A stretch of DNA of 64,000 bases, from NCBI RefSeq assembly GCF_030272615.1, contig NC_081410.1:140098849-140162848 (forward strand), written 5' to 3'. Positions 10,332-22,271 of the stretch are shown here, piece by piece. The notes under the pieces were generated by a model. It had not been told where the DNA came from and did no database searches. It saw nothing but the letters and a program-made list of their open reading frames with translations. Origin of the DNA: Cryptomeria japonica. Taxonomy: Eukaryota > Streptophyta > Pinopsida > Cupressales > Cupressaceae. The number at the start of each line of letters is the position of its first letter. The stretch's first letter is position 1. The position numbers and the translations under genes were made by a program.

Positions 10332-12182
10332 ATGCAAGCAGTACCTTCTACGTATCACCAGTGTGTCAAATTCCCCTATAATGGGCAAGAGGTTTCTATA
10401 TCTACTGATCACAATCCATTTCAACATTTTAATGCAATGGGGGCAGCCCAGGACAGTTTGGTTCCACATAATAGAGAGAAACAAAATTCCTCAACACCAG
10501 ATCTTCAACAAGAGAAGTCTAAATCATTACCTAGAGATTTCAAGCAGAAAATGAAAATCAAAGAACAAGGCATGGGGGAATACTCTTTGGAACCCATGTG
10601 TTTGACTAACTTACCCACATCACCTAGATCTCATGGATTACCTACAACATCAACACATCAAGCAACTCAACCCATCACCAAGTTCGATGGCACATTTATT
10701 CAACTTGACACTTTAGCACATGAATCCGAGGAAAAGGATAGCCTCAATTGGCTATACAAAGATGAGGAAGAAGATAGAGTAGCTACTGTGGAAGTAGCTA
10801 TACCCACACACCTATATGGAAAAGGCTACTTAATCATGCAGCAAATGGGATACAATGGCAAAGGACCTATTGGTAAGCATCAGGAAGGTGTCACAGAACC
10901 ATTGGATCCTCCTTCACAATTTAGTAAAGACAAAAATGGATTGGGCTTTGAACTCACTCTACTACCAAAGAAGGTACCATGCAAATATCAAAAACCTCAA
11001 TGGAAAGCAAAGAAGAAGTACAAAGAAGAATCCTAGCAAGAAGCACTATTTGAGTCAATAGAGACAATCCATAAGGAACGTGAACATCTAGAAAGGAAGC
11101 AACATCAAGGGGAGTCCATCATTCAAAAGAAGACAACATCTACAAAAGTCAATCATATTCAAGAACAAATATCCAACAAAGCAGTATCATCTCCTGATAA
11201 CATCATTCCTCCCCAAGGAGGGACAATATATGAACAAATACAAAAGGTCGAAGCAGGATCTGACACAGAATCAGAGAAAACTATCAAACTTGTCTCAATC
11301 ATCAAAGACCCATTCTCACCATATAACATACCAGTTCACATCACTAATAGAATCTAGGATGATACCTCTGAGACTGATTCCAATGAATATGAATGGGGTA
11401 GCTGCTCAAATGCTACTAAAGATACTGCTGAAAATACTAGTTCTATATCCCTTTCTCAAGAAGAACATAGCACATAAATTAGACTACTCGAATTTGGACC
11501 ACAGAATATCTATGATGCTAAGGAAAATAACCAACAACATTATGAACAAGTCTATACGGAAGATGATACCATCAGAGACCTCGATGGAATCCTTGACTTC
11601 TTTAACACCCAAACGAATCACAATGAAACCTCTATCTTGACACTTAGAGCAGCAGAACTTGATCCACCAAATGATTCCTTACCACTTGTCTTTTTGGACC
11701 TCATAGAGTGGGACAAACCCGAAATTCATGATATACCAATTTTCCCGAATGATGAATCCATTATCCATTACTTATGTACCGTCAACCTGAAAATAGACTC
11801 TACTAGTGAACAGAATAGTGATGTCTGCAACCAAGGGAGTGCCAAGTCTCTTAGTCGCAAAAATAAACCAAATAAGGGATCTATTGCTGAAAACTAGTCA
11901 ATGGCAGCTATGGATCACAAAAAAGTAAAAATAAAGGACGCATCTGAGGGTGAAAACCTTTTTAAGGCACCTAAAGATGGGAGACTTGACACTCTTCTTG
12001 AATATTATCATGAGCGATCACTCATATTGATTGAACCCACTCAATCAACCAACATTGGTACTATAGAAACAACCAAAAATATACACCTTGCAAAATCTCT
12101 GACAGCAGAAGAAAAACCAGAGTTTATCAAATTCTTCAAAGAAAAGCAAATCAACTTTGCTTGGTCATGCACAGATATGCCC
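10332..12182 (+). pseudogene. pol linker with G-patch domain (Tat element)
   Basis: Same frame as protease, open to a TAG near 11034 and then interrupted only by single stops (about 11355, 11476, 11895). At 10816-10950 it encodes KGYLIMQQMGYNGKGPIGKH, the Gly-rich signature of a G-patch RNA-binding domain, followed by an EPLDP-type ending. The rest is a poorly conserved acidic and Ser/Gln-rich linker up to the RT. A G-patch just after the protease is also known from betaretroviruses and from some plant Ty3/Gypsy elements; here it probably helps reverse transcription, by analogy only. Confidence 0.75.
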
Positions 12183-13175
12183 GTGATTGATCCATAATTA
12201 ATCATGCATCACTTGTCTATGGCTTTGGGAGCTAAGTCAGTTAAGCAAAAACAACGAAAGATGAATCCACATGTGGCACTCATGGTCAAAGCTGAACTAA
12301 AGAAACTATTAGATGTCGGAGTTATTCGACCTATTGACTATGCTGAATGGATTTCAAACATTGTACCAGTTTCAAAACCAAATGGCAGTATCAGAATATG
12401 CACAGATTTTAGAGATGTCAACAACACCTATCCAAAGGATGACTTTCCTTTACCAAGTATTGACATAATTGTAGACCTCACAACAGGCCATGCAATGTTA
12501 TCACTAATGGATGGTTTTTCAGGATATAACCAAATCAAGATCGCTCCAGAGGATCAAGATAAAACAACATTCACCTGTCCTTGGGGAACATATTGTTGGA
12601 ATGTCATGCCTTTTGGCTTAAAGAATGTTGGGGCAACTTATCAACGAGCAATGACAATAATATTTCATGATATGATGCATACCTTCATGGAAGACTATGT
12701 GGATGATTTACTAGCTAAATCCTTCACGAAAGCAGAACACTTAAGCATCTTAGAAAAGATTTTTGAACGATTGGAAAAATTCCAAGTCAGGCTCAACCCT
12801 AAGAAGTGTGTCTTCGGGGTTACATCAGGCAAATTGTTAGGCTACATAGTCTCAAAAAAGGGAATTGAAGTGGATCCAGCAAAGGTACGAGCCATCATGG
12901 AAATGCCACCACCAAAGAATATCAGGCAACTCAGATCTCTACAAGGATGGCTCCAATCAATCAGGTGTTTCATCACTCAGCTAGCAGATAAAAGTCTACC
13001 ATTCAATCATCTGCTACATAAAAATGTATCATTCAGATGGGAAGCCAAGTGTGCAGAATCCTTTTATCAAATCAAACAATATCTGATGAACCCACCAGTT
13101 CTGGTACCACCGATAGCAAGAAAGCCACTTATTCTCTACATTTCGACAACAGATAAATCTCTGGGGCACTGTTAG
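12183..13175 (+). pseudogene. Reverse transcriptase of pol (Tat element)
   Basis: Follows a TAA at about 12195. Conserved RT blocks are clear: LLDVGVIRPIDYAEWISNIV, then KPNGSIRICTDFRDVN, then LMDGFSGYNQIKIAPED, GLKNVGATYQRAM, and the active-site YVDD at 12696-12707. The thumb/connection segment (LGYIVSKKGIEVDP) follows. The frame is lost near 13160, where one G appears to be missing from a G-run, and a stop follows at 13175. It would copy the element RNA into cDNA. Confidence 0.9.
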
Positions 13176-13564
13176 CACAAGAAGATCAACAAGGCAAGGA
13201 ACGAGCAGTATACTACATCAACAGGACATTGAACGGATATGAGCTCAATTACACATTTATTGAGAAAGCTTGTTTAGCTGTAGTCTTCGCCTCTCAAAAA
13301 TTCTGCCACTACATGCTAGCTCACACAATTAAGCTAGTCGCAAAAATTGATCCTCTCAAATATTTACTCAGCAAAGCAACTCTTATAGGCCAATTGGCTA
13401 AATGGGTCATGATTCTTAGTGAATTTGATATCTACTACATGGAGCGAAGAGCAATCAAGGGACAAGTAATAGCAGATCAACTAGCAGAAGCACCACTACC
13501 TAGTAAACAACCAGTGGGGATCGAATTTCCAGACAAGGACATTCTTGCTATCTCTACAAAATAA
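13176..13564 (+). pseudogene. Ty3-type RNase H (Tat element)
   Basis: In the shifted frame the sequence reads RAVYYINRTLNGYELNYTFI and EKACLAVVFASQKFCHYMLA, the conserved tail of RT followed by the Ty3/Gypsy RNase H. It ends at a TAA (13562-13564). This is the first of two RNase H domains. Confidence 0.85.
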
Positions 13565-13980
13565 TGGACCCTATACTTTGATGGATCATTTACCCAACAC
13601 GGCTCAGGTATCGGCATTTTATTCATTACTCTAGAAGGACACACCATACCAAGATCCTATAGACTTATGTTTCCATGCACAAATAACGCTGCTAAGTATG
13701 AAGCACTGGTCATAGGAATTGAGATAGTTGTAGAATGGAAAATCACAGAACTAAAGGTCTATGGAGATTCACAACTAGTTATCAATCAAATCAATTATGA
13801 CTATCAGACGAAAGACGAAAAGTTGCTACCCTACAAAAGAATGGTGGATGACTTCAAACAGTACTTTGTACACATCAGCTTCGCACAAATACCAAAGTTG
13901 GACAACAGAGCAGCCGATGCAATGGCTACTATCGCTTCACTACTGCAAATTCTAGAGCAACAGTCTCGTTATGAATTTTT
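13565..13980 (+). pseudogene. Second, archaeal-type RNase H (Tat element)
   Basis: Immediately after the TAA, in the same frame, come WTLYFDGSFTQHGSG, then NNAAKYEALVIGIEI, then VYGDSQLVINQI and NRAADAMATIAS. These place the four acidic catalytic positions (D, E, D, D) of an archaeal-type RNase H. An extra RNase H of this type between the Ty3 RNase H and the integrase is the diagnostic trait of the Tat lineage. Confidence 0.9.
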
Positions 13981-15315
13981 GGTAGAGCAACTGTTTTCCC
14001 CAGCCTATGACAATTCCGCATCCCAGGTCATCTATGCCTTAACTAGTTTAGACTCCCCCTTATATGGAACGATATATGAGTATCTTAAAACCAATATCCT
14101 ACCCATTGACTTGTCCCGAAACCAAAAATGTAACATTATCCAACAAGCTGCCCGTTATACCCTTACTGCTGATACTTTGTACCGTCGAGGTCTAGATGGT
14201 ACTCTTCTTCATTGCCTTGATCGTAATGAATTTGACTTCGCTTTACACGAGCTTCACGAGGGTATATGTGGCACACATTCTAGTGGTACTACTCTTGCTA
14301 AAAAGCTTCTAAGAATGGGATATTATTGGCCTACAATGAAAAAAGATTCTTATCACTTTGCAAAGAAGTGTCCTAAATGCCAAATCGATGGCAATCTTAT
14401 ACATGCACCAGCATAGGAATTGCAGCCATTCACAACATCTTAGCCCTTTTGTCAGTGGGGTCTAGACTTAGTCGGCAAAATTCATCCTTCGTCGTCAAAT
14501 GGGCACAAGTTCATTATCACTGCAATAGAGTACTTTACCAAGTGGATTGAAGCAATCCCCATGACCACAGTGACTAGGAAACAAATTGCCTCTTTTATCC
14601 TTAATTATCTGATCTGTAGATATGGCATTCCAAGTTCCATCATCACAGATAATGGGTGACCTTTCAAAAATCAAGATGTGAGAGAACTATGTGAACGATT
14701 CAAAATCCAACATCGTTTCTCTAAACCATACTACCCACAGGGAAATGGTCAAGCAGAAGCATCCAACAAAACGATATTGAAAATTTTAAAGAAGACAATC
14801 AATGAAGCAGGCAAAGATTGGCATGTACAACTCAATCCAACACTTTGGGCATATAGAACTAGCATCCACACACTGACAAGAGCTATGCCATATTCATTAG
14901 TGTATGGATCAGAAGCAATTTTACCCCTGGAGGTAGAAATTCCATCTCTCAGAGTCCCTTTGAAAGGCGTAATCCCAGATGAAGAATATTGAGTTAACTG
15001 ACTGCAAGAACTTGAACTTCTAGATGAAAGATGCCAATGGCCTACACTCATCTCAAAGCATATCAGCAACGCATGTACAGAAGCTACAACCATAAGGTCA
15101 TCCCTAGAAACTTCAAAATAGGTGATCTAGTACTTAGAGAAAATTCTAGAAATCAACAGGATTAGGAAAAGAAAGGGAAGTTTGAACCTAATTGGTTGGG
15201 TCCATATGTCATCATCTCAGCCTATGGATCAGGCACCTATCAACTAACTACCTCAGAAGGAGATGTTCTCGACGAACCAACCAACAACATCCATTTGAAG
15301 AAATACTACACTTGA
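13981..15315 (+). pseudogene. Integrase (Tat element)
   Basis: Zinc-binding HHCC motif around 14245-14390 (HELHEGICGTH, then CPKC). Catalytic core: Asp at 14465-14467 (WGLDLVG), Asp at 14648-14650 (IITDNG), Glu at 14756-14758 (NGQAEASNK), giving a D-D(35)-E spacing. Stops interrupt it at about 14414 and at 14657 (TGA just after the second Asp), and at 14990, where a frameshift near 15030 follows. The C-terminal GPY-type motif (NWLGPYVIISAYG) is present after another TAG, and the frame ends with TGA at 15313-15315. It would insert the cDNA with a 5-bp target duplication. Confidence 0.9.
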
Positions 15316-16677
15316 GCAGTCTAAATGCACGGAAAAAGTAAAAATGCAAAAAAAATTAAAAAAAAAGAAAAAGCAAAGAAAAAGATGCAATAAAAACAAA
15401 TGGTGAAAACCTGGCAAACAGGTGCTATTGTGAGAGGATGGCTCCTCCATCTATTCTTATCAAACTCTTGTATCCATGCATCCAAGTCCTATCGGCCATT
15501 GACCAGCACCTTTATCAAACTAATCATTATCCAGGACATAATTAGCGTAGTCACTATCCTTGTTTATCACAAATCATTTCATCATATCCCACCATGGCTT
15601 GGTAATCACAGTACATATCCACGTTAAGGCAATACATTTAGCTAGGGCCAACATCGATCTACATCCTATCCTATCAACATATCATGCATTGCAGCAGACT
15701 AGGCAAATCATATCAAAACCAAAAATTAAGCAAAACATGAGGAGAATCAAACATGGATACATTTAATAGATTCACAACACATGATGGATGATTTTTTGAA
15801 GTAACAAATGTTTGCATCTTGCATGAAGTTTTGACTATTTTTGCATTTGAACTCTTTTTGAACTATTGGATCCTCTACATTTTCTCAACAATGCATCGAG
15901 CTAGAGAAAGTAACGAGGACTCTAATATCTTTTTAGTCTTCTATCTGGGAGGCGATCACTTGTACTATACAAAGACTTGTCTCAAGACGTGATTCAAAGC
16001 ACATCACTGAAGACATGATTCCACTTTGCACATACAAATGGCTTAATCTTGTCTGTTTATCCGCAAGCAACATTCAGGTCATCCTGGTTCACTTATACCT
16101 TGACGCTTATGCTATCTTGCAATATCAAAAATCATGTAAATTTTTCTCAGGTCATTATGGTTCAATTATACCATTATGCTTGTATAAATTTTCAACATAT
16201 CCCAACAAACCAATGTTTAATGATGATACCTCCAAAAGAAAGCAAAACATATGACTATATCAGGATGACCAATGCAGAATGAGGATGCTCAATTAGTTGC
16301 ATATCATGTTACAGTTAGTTGAATATCATGTTACAATTAGTTGCATATCATGTTACAATTAGTTGCATATCATTTTACAATTAGTTGCATATCATTTTAC
16401 AATTAGTTTCAAGATACATCTCACATCATATCATATCATACGTCTCATTTCCAAGATACATCTCATACATCCTGCATTATCACATCATATTCATCACATA
16501 TAAAATCGCATAAGAATTGCATCATCATATAAAAAGCATCATCCATAACACATCACATGAGGATCAAAGAAAATGGTGTCATATATATATATATATCAAA
16601 ATGATCAAATGTACAAAATATGTCATGTCTATGCCCAACACAACAAAATGATCAAAATACAATAGAGACAACGTCTC
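15316..16677 (+). other. Spacer between pol and the antisense PMD gene
   Basis: No gene seen. It starts with a purine-rich stretch and a short ATGGTGAAAAC...GGCAAACAGG segment (about 15400-15422) that is echoed at 34723-34790 in the second Tat-like element. A 22-bp tandem repeat lies at 16292-16408 and an (AT)n run near 16577-16595. The 3' end of the antisense PMD transcript probably lies here. Confidence 0.6.
16292..16408. repeat. 22-bp tandem repeat, about five units
   Basis: The unit ATTAGTTGCATATCATGTTACA is repeated about five times with few changes (TTTTACA in the last units). Confidence 0.85.
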
Positions 16678-18240
16678 TCAGGTGTGACTATCTCCAGATG
16701 GTGATGGTCTCGTAGTAGATGTCCTAGCACTTGGATCTCTAGGTGGATCCTGTCGAATAGGCCTTGTCACACCCCTACTGTCTGTCCTCGACCCCGTCTC
16801 TCGGGATCGACTTGATCTCGAGGCTATATAACTTGGAACTCGATGCTCCCTAGGCACCGCGTCCTCATAGTGCCTCCTATAGTACTCCACCTCCTTGGCT
16901 CTCAAAGCCATCTCTCTCAAAGTGTCTCTCATCGGGCCACCTGTTGTCGCTCTCTGCAAACTCCCTGCAAGATCCTCAGCTCGGCCTAACCGCTCCAAAA
17001 TTGTATCCCGCTCCATGGTCAGCTATGTGATCTGTCGCTACTATGCCAATAGTTGTGCCTACAATTGTTGTACTGACAACTGTAGGGCCCTAATCTGCAC
17101 ATCCTCCCAATGAGTCAGGATCCAAATCTAAAGGGGCACCTAGGAAGAAGTACTCCCCATCCTTCCCCCTGACCTCAGTACTGGTGCGGGTAGAACATCA
17201 GTCCTCCTCCTCTGAGCCGACCGTCTCAACTCATCAGTCCCTCCCATCGCTGCTATCACCTCTCCTACTCTCTCCTCACCCCCCTCCATAATCACCAAGC
17301 CTCCTCTCCCTCTATCCATCACAGCCCGCCATACCACTCTCCACCCGAATCCCTCTATCCCCTCCACCTCCACCTCTACCTCTGTCTCCTATCCTCCCCC
17401 AATCTCCTCTCCCTCGTCGACCTCGGCCCTCTCCTCCATCATCTCCCCCATCATCAAATCCTCCATCACCTCCCCCCTCCTCCTCATCATCGTCAAAAGC
17501 GGGATGCATCTCCGTTGGATCTGATATCCTAGCCACCGCACGAGCTACAAATAATTTGGCAAACTCCTCCATCATGCCCGCATCTAATATCTTAGGGACG
17601 TAGTCCCATATCTGGCCCGCTAGCTAAATGAACTCCTCTACTGCTACCGCACTATCAATAGTGGGTCCCCAATCCAGTATATCCTGCCTCCATCGAGCAT
17701 ATAAGCAGGTCCCCTATGGTATCCCCTGCTATCGTCCATACTATCGCAAAACTTGAGTGGCTAGAAATCTCTCAATCACAAAGGGCATCTGTCCTATCAA
17801 AAATCGGCACATGAAGACATAAGGAATCTCCATCCCATCCTCTGCCTATACCTCACAACTTGTATAGGATCGCCAGATGACCGTATCAATATCATCTAGA
17901 ACCCTCCTCCAGTGCTCTAGCTTGCCTAGCTTACGTTGGACAACTATCCCTCGATATCTGTACGCATATGCGCACCCGACAGGCCTATCTCTGTCCACCA
18001 GTGGCCTGGCTATGAGAATATGCTCCCAACACCATACTTGTAACAGTGTCACTCCCACTGATAAACTACCATACCCCAAATATACCACCTCATGCAAATC
18101 CCTGTATAAGTGGGCCAACATAGCCAACCCCCATGCAAAGTGGTGGCCCTGTGTCACCATCTCCTCTAGAACCAATCCCCATCCTACGAACAGTCCCTTC
18201 GACCTCTAGTCAGGACATAAGAACCCACCTATGAAACCTA

Positions 18241-18459
18241 CCAATACTAATGGAAGAGGAGCATAATCCAAATCCAAAAAGTCCTACCAAGGGATCTCGT
18301 ATCCACACACTGTATCATCCTAAAAGATTCAGCACAGTGCCTCTGTCCCACCCTCCTCCGACTGCTCATAGGGTAGCAATGAACCTACCACAGGAATCCA
18401 AAGAATCTGGTAGCAATCCTCTGGCATCACTGTAATCTTGCCTGTAGCCAAATGAAAGG
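18241..18459. repeat. PMD duplication, copy A (first half)
   Basis: Matches 20644-20862 almost exactly. Copy A is split by the solo LTR and resumes at 20471-20575, which matches 20858-20962. Together this is a direct duplication of about 322 bp of the PMD coding region. Confidence 0.9.
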
Positions 18460-20470
18460 TGTAGTCACATAAATCTGTCCACTTAATTAAATGAATACTT
18501 AGTATTTATTTGATTATTTAAACATCAATTAATAATTAATTAAATTAATATTTAATTAATTCATCTTAACCCTCTTCTCCTATTAATTAAATAAATTATT
18601 CAATTTATTTGATTTAATTCACTTAACCAAATTCATACCATTAATTAAATAAATAAATCATATTTGTTTAATTAAATCTTCTCTCACATTTAAATAAATT
18701 AATATTTATTTAAATCCCCCAAAATCCCACCTCTCACATTTAAATAAATTAATATCTATTTAAATCCCCCAAAATCCCACCTCTCACATTTAAATAAATA
18801 AATCATTTATTTAAAATCACCTTTATCCTCCACCCACTTGCATTTTCCTACAAATACAAGTTGCACAATTATTTTAAATAAATAATTTATTTAAATCACC
18901 TTTATCCTCCACCCACTTGTATTTTCCTACAAAAGCAAGTTGCACAACTATTTTAAATAAATTATTTATTTAAAATCCTATTTATCCTCACCCACTTGAA
19001 ACCTTTAATGATTTCCCTTAAAGTATTCAAACTTGATGGCTTTAAAGTCTTCAAACTTGATGGCTTCCTTCTATAGTCTTCTTAAGACTTTAATGGTTTT
19101 CCTTAAAGTCTTCAAGCCTTTAATGGTTCCCCTCAAAGTCTTCAAGCATTTTAATGCTTTATCTTCCTTTTTCTCATTTAAATAAATTAATATTTATTTG
19201 AATATTTATCCAAATACAACTTGCACACATTTATTGAAATAAATGAATTTTTATTTTAATAAAATCCTATTTTCCCTCACCCACCAAATCCACTTGCAAA
19301 ATCTAATCCCCTTCTAGATTCTTCTAACCCCTTCCTAATTAACCTAATCCATCCCCTAATTATTGTCACATTCCTAAGCAAAATGGAGTCACTTCTCAAA
19401 GCTTAAAAGTCTTTGATAACCATTAAAGGCTTCCAACCTTCAACCACTAAATGGCTCAAAGTCTTTGATAACCATTAAAGGCTTTCAACCTTCAACCACT
19501 AAATGTCTCAAAGTCTTGGATAACCTTTGAAAGCTTCCAACCTTCAACCACTAAATGGCTCAAAGTCTTGGATAACCTTTGAAAGCTTCCAACCTTCAAC
19601 CACTAAATGGCTCAAAGTCTTTGATAACCATTGAAGGCTTTCAACCTTCAACCACTTAATCCCCAAAGTCTCCAATAACCATTAATGGTTACCTCAAACC
19701 CTCCCACATGGTTAAAACATTTGTTTTGACTCAACCTCTACCCAACCCAAAGGTCTCATCAAGCCTTTAATGCTTTGACCATGATTATCTCTTAATCATT
19801 TGCACAAAGGTTTATCCTTGGATTAACTCTTAATCCAATGGGTAATCTTAATTTAGACTTGACCCTTACCTTCTAGATAACCATGAGGTCTTCTCAGGCC
19901 TTTAATGCCTCCAACCTCTTCTCTCAACCCAATCCTATGTTGACACTTGTCACCATTTTATTGGTGCCAATTGTGCACATGGATCCCCAACTTTCAAACT
20001 TGGCCCTTGATTAAACCATTCAATCTTAACCCTTCATTTCCCAATTTCTTCTATAAATAGAACCCTTCTCCTCAAGCAAAGAGAAGCATTTTAGAGTATT
20101 GTTGTTATACTGGCATTAGCATAGAGCTTTTTCATAGCATCACTATCTACTCTTGCATAGTATTTGCTTATCATATTCAACCATCTTGAATCTCCATATG
20201 GCATCCATGGCTAGTGCTAAAAGCTGAGAGCTACACTCATTTGGGACTTGGAGAGGAGAGAAATAAGGGAGAAGCATCAAAAGGCATCATGGAAGCATCT
20301 TAGGGAGGCTCTTCTCCTTTCTTTTATTTTGTTAAACTTCTTTCATGCTTTTTGAAATCTCTCTTGATATGTTTGGAATGGTTTTTAGTTCTTTGTTTTG
20401 TTTTTATGGTTGAAACTAACTTATTAACATTGAACTTTGTTGTTGCCTTGTCCCCATTTCCATGACATCA
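18460..20470 (+). mobile_element. Solo LTR of a related Tat-type element
   Basis: 2011 bp, starting TGTAGTCAC and ending CATGACATCA, with a perfect AAAGG duplication at 18455-18459 and 20471-20475. The empty site is visible in duplicate copy B (20858-20862), which confirms both ends. Parts of it are recognisably homologous to LTR1-3, including the CTATAAATAG promoter (20052-20059). It carries a 53-bp tandem repeat. No second LTR or internal region is present, so it arose by LTR-LTR recombination or as a one-ended remnant. Confidence 0.92.
19400..19680. repeat. 53-bp tandem repeat inside the solo LTR
   Basis: The segment CTCAAAGTCTTTGATAACC plus the following ATTAAAGGCTTCCAACCTTC and CACTAAATGG recurs about five times, period about 53 bp, ending in a diverged sixth unit (CCCCAAAGTCTCCAATAACC). 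LTR1-3 hold only one unit at the equivalent place. Confidence 0.8.
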
Positions 20471-20578
20471 AAAGGTATTCATGTCACTGTGCCATCTCTC
20501 AGCCAACGTTGTCAATAACCCCCGGCTCACAATAAACTGAGGCATATCTAATAAGGAGGTCAGGCCACACATATCCAA

Positions 20579-20721
20579 ATGATACAGTGTGTGGATACGA
20601 GATCCCTTGGTAGGACTTTTTGGATTTGGATTATGCTCCTCTGCCAATACTAATGGAAGAGGAGCATAATCCAAATCCAAAAAGTCCTACCAAGGGATCT
20701 CGTATCCACACACTGTATCAT
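20579..20721. repeat. Perfect 64-bp-arm inverted repeat (fold-back junction)
   Basis: The arm 20579-20642 is the exact reverse complement of 20658-20721, with a 15-base spacer (20643-20657). The right arm is normal PMD sequence (start of copy B, also present in copy A); the left arm is an extra inverted copy placed between copies A and B. Confidence 0.95.
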
Positions 20722-20962
20722 CCTAAAAGATTCAGTGCAGTGCCTCTGTCCCACCCTCCTCCGACTGCTCATAGGGTAGCAATGAACCTACCACAGGAAT
20801 CCAAAGAATCTGGTAGCAATCCTTTGGCATCACTGTAATCTCGCCTGTAGCCAAATGAAAGGTATTCATGTCACTGTGCCATCTCTCAGCCAACGTTGTC
20901 AATAACCCCCGGTTCACAATAAACCAAGGCATATCTAATAAGGAGGTCAAGCCACACATATC
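20644..20962. repeat. PMD duplication, copy B
   Basis: Uninterrupted copy of the duplicated PMD segment, with an empty AAAGG site at 20858-20862. It continues without a break into the upstream PMD exon sequence (to 21052), so B is the copy attached to the N-terminal side of the gene. Confidence 0.9.
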
Positions 20963-21052
20963 AATAATGTCTCTGTCAACCTGTGTCAATCATGGTATCA
21001 ATGCCCACAGTCTAGGAAAACGCTCACGCGACTGCACCACTCCAAGATGCTC

Positions 21053-22196
21053 CTGTCAAAAAGCAAAACAAGTCCAATATCAGTTTCCTCATCAAAACAT
21101 AGATATCAAAATCACATTCATATCCAAAACTTGAAAACTTTGAACAAATCTAACTCAAGTTTTCAAATCATATCAGCTTGTAACACAACTCAAGCTCCAC
21201 AATTCATATCCAACACATTCATATCCAAAACTTGAAAACTTTGAACAAATCTAAATCAAGTTTCACATCATATCAGTCCATCAAATCATATCAACTTGTA
21301 ATACAACTCAAGTTTCAAATCATATCAACTTTTAATACAACTCAAGTTTTCAAACCATATCAGCTTGTAACACAACTCAAGCTCCGCAATTCATATCCAA
21401 CACATTCATACCTAAAACTTGAAAACTTTGAACAAATCTAAATCAAGTTTCACATCATATCTAAATCTGCATCAAATCTATCATAACTTGAAACATCGCA
21501 AATCCAATCAAGTTATGTCAAAACTCATATTGGACAACTTATGATAGCAAACACACAGACGGACAATTCGCACCTATCCTTGCAGAACTAACCTCCACTT
21601 ACCAATTTTCTTCATCCAAAAAATCACACTTCCCCATAAAAATTTTCCCTATGTGCTAAAAAAACTTGTCTACGCGCTAAAAATATACTCATGTGCTAAC
21701 CTATGCTCTTCATGCGCTACCCAACCTACCCTATGCACTAGACAAACCCTACGCGCTACCCTTTTCTTCCAATGCACCATCCAATCTACCCTATGCGCTA
21801 AAAACTACCCCATGCGCTACCCTATCCCGCTTTTGTGCTACCTATCTAACCCTATGCACTAGGGTACACCTACGCACTATCTGGCCCTACCCATGCGACC
21901 TCCTCATCCCCCTATGCGCTAGGTCTATCTGATGCACTACCCATTTTACCCAATGCGCTACCCTGTGCACCTAATGTGCTAAACTACTATTATGCACTAA
22001 TCTAGTTGACCTATGTGCTACCCTATATCTTTCGGACGCTACCTAATTTGACAAACCCTACGCGCTATGAAATTTATCGTATGCGCTATGAAATGACCCC
22101 GACGCGCTAAAACGTAAAATCCACATGGCAAAATTAAAAACATGATAAAAAATGACAAAATAAAAAATCAAAAAGGGGTAAAAAAGGTTGACTTAC
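21053..22196 (-). other. Intron of the antisense PMD gene
   Basis: On the minus strand exon 1 ends CCG and is followed by GTAAGT (plus-strand ACTTAC at 22191-22196). The 3' border is TTTTTTGACAG then GAGCATCTTGG, with AG at 21054-21053. Both borders keep codon phase 0, so exon 1 joins exon 2 in frame. The intron is 1144 bp, AT-rich near the acceptor, with imperfect repeats of an AACTCAAGTTTCAAATCATATC type (about 21130-21500) and a GCGC-motif array (21650-22110). Confidence 0.75.
21650..22110 (-). repeat. GCGC-motif array 3 (intron of PMD gene)
   Basis: About two dozen copies of ATGCGCTA and variants (ATGTGCTA, ATGCACTA, TACGCGCTA), spaced about 16-25 bases. Read on the minus strand this is TAGCGCAT, the motif of the two leader arrays, so the array has the sense orientation of the antisense transcript. 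CpG-decay variants are again common. Confidence 0.8.
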
Positions 22197-22271
22197 CGGT
22201 GGTCCATACGCAACAAGCCTCTGATACCTCTGAACGTGCTCGAATCGATGAGAAGAGAAGGGAACCAACAT

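Larger units (their letters stand above)
16678..22271 (-). pseudogene. Antisense Plant Mobile Domain (PMD) gene of the Tat element
   Basis: Minus-strand gene with exon 1 at 22271-22197 (25 codons, containing FEHVQRYQRLVAYGPP) and exon 2 from 21052 down to about 16678. Exon 2 shows PMD motifs in order: MCGLTSLLDMPWF, GLLTTLAERWHSDMNTFHLA, GEITVMPKDCYQILWIPVVG, then (18175-17846) GLAMLAHLYRDLHEVVYLGY and LLQVWCWEHILIARP, then a Gly/Asp/Arg-rich tail (17575-17312) and a coiled-coil-like Arg-rich end (17016-16678). PMD proteins occur as host genes (MAIN/MAIL family) and inside transposons, including Ty3/Gypsy elements. This copy is dead: stops (one near 20988), a frameshift near 17350, a 322-bp duplication with a hairpin, and a solo-LTR insertion. 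Its higher GC content and Gly/Arg tail differ from gag-pol. Confidence 0.85.

Noticed and set aside
17877-18209. Plus-strand ORF of 110 codons
   Set aside because: Shadow of the minus-strand PMD coding region, which has clear domain motifs.
18243-20989. Several plus-strand ORFs starting EEEHNPNPKSPTKGSR
   Set aside because: They repeat because the PMD segment is duplicated; the coding strand is minus.
21650-22110. CRISPR-like array of short repeats
   Set aside because: Units are 8-9 bases, degenerate and in a plant retroelement intron; there is no direct-repeat/spacer structure of CRISPR type.
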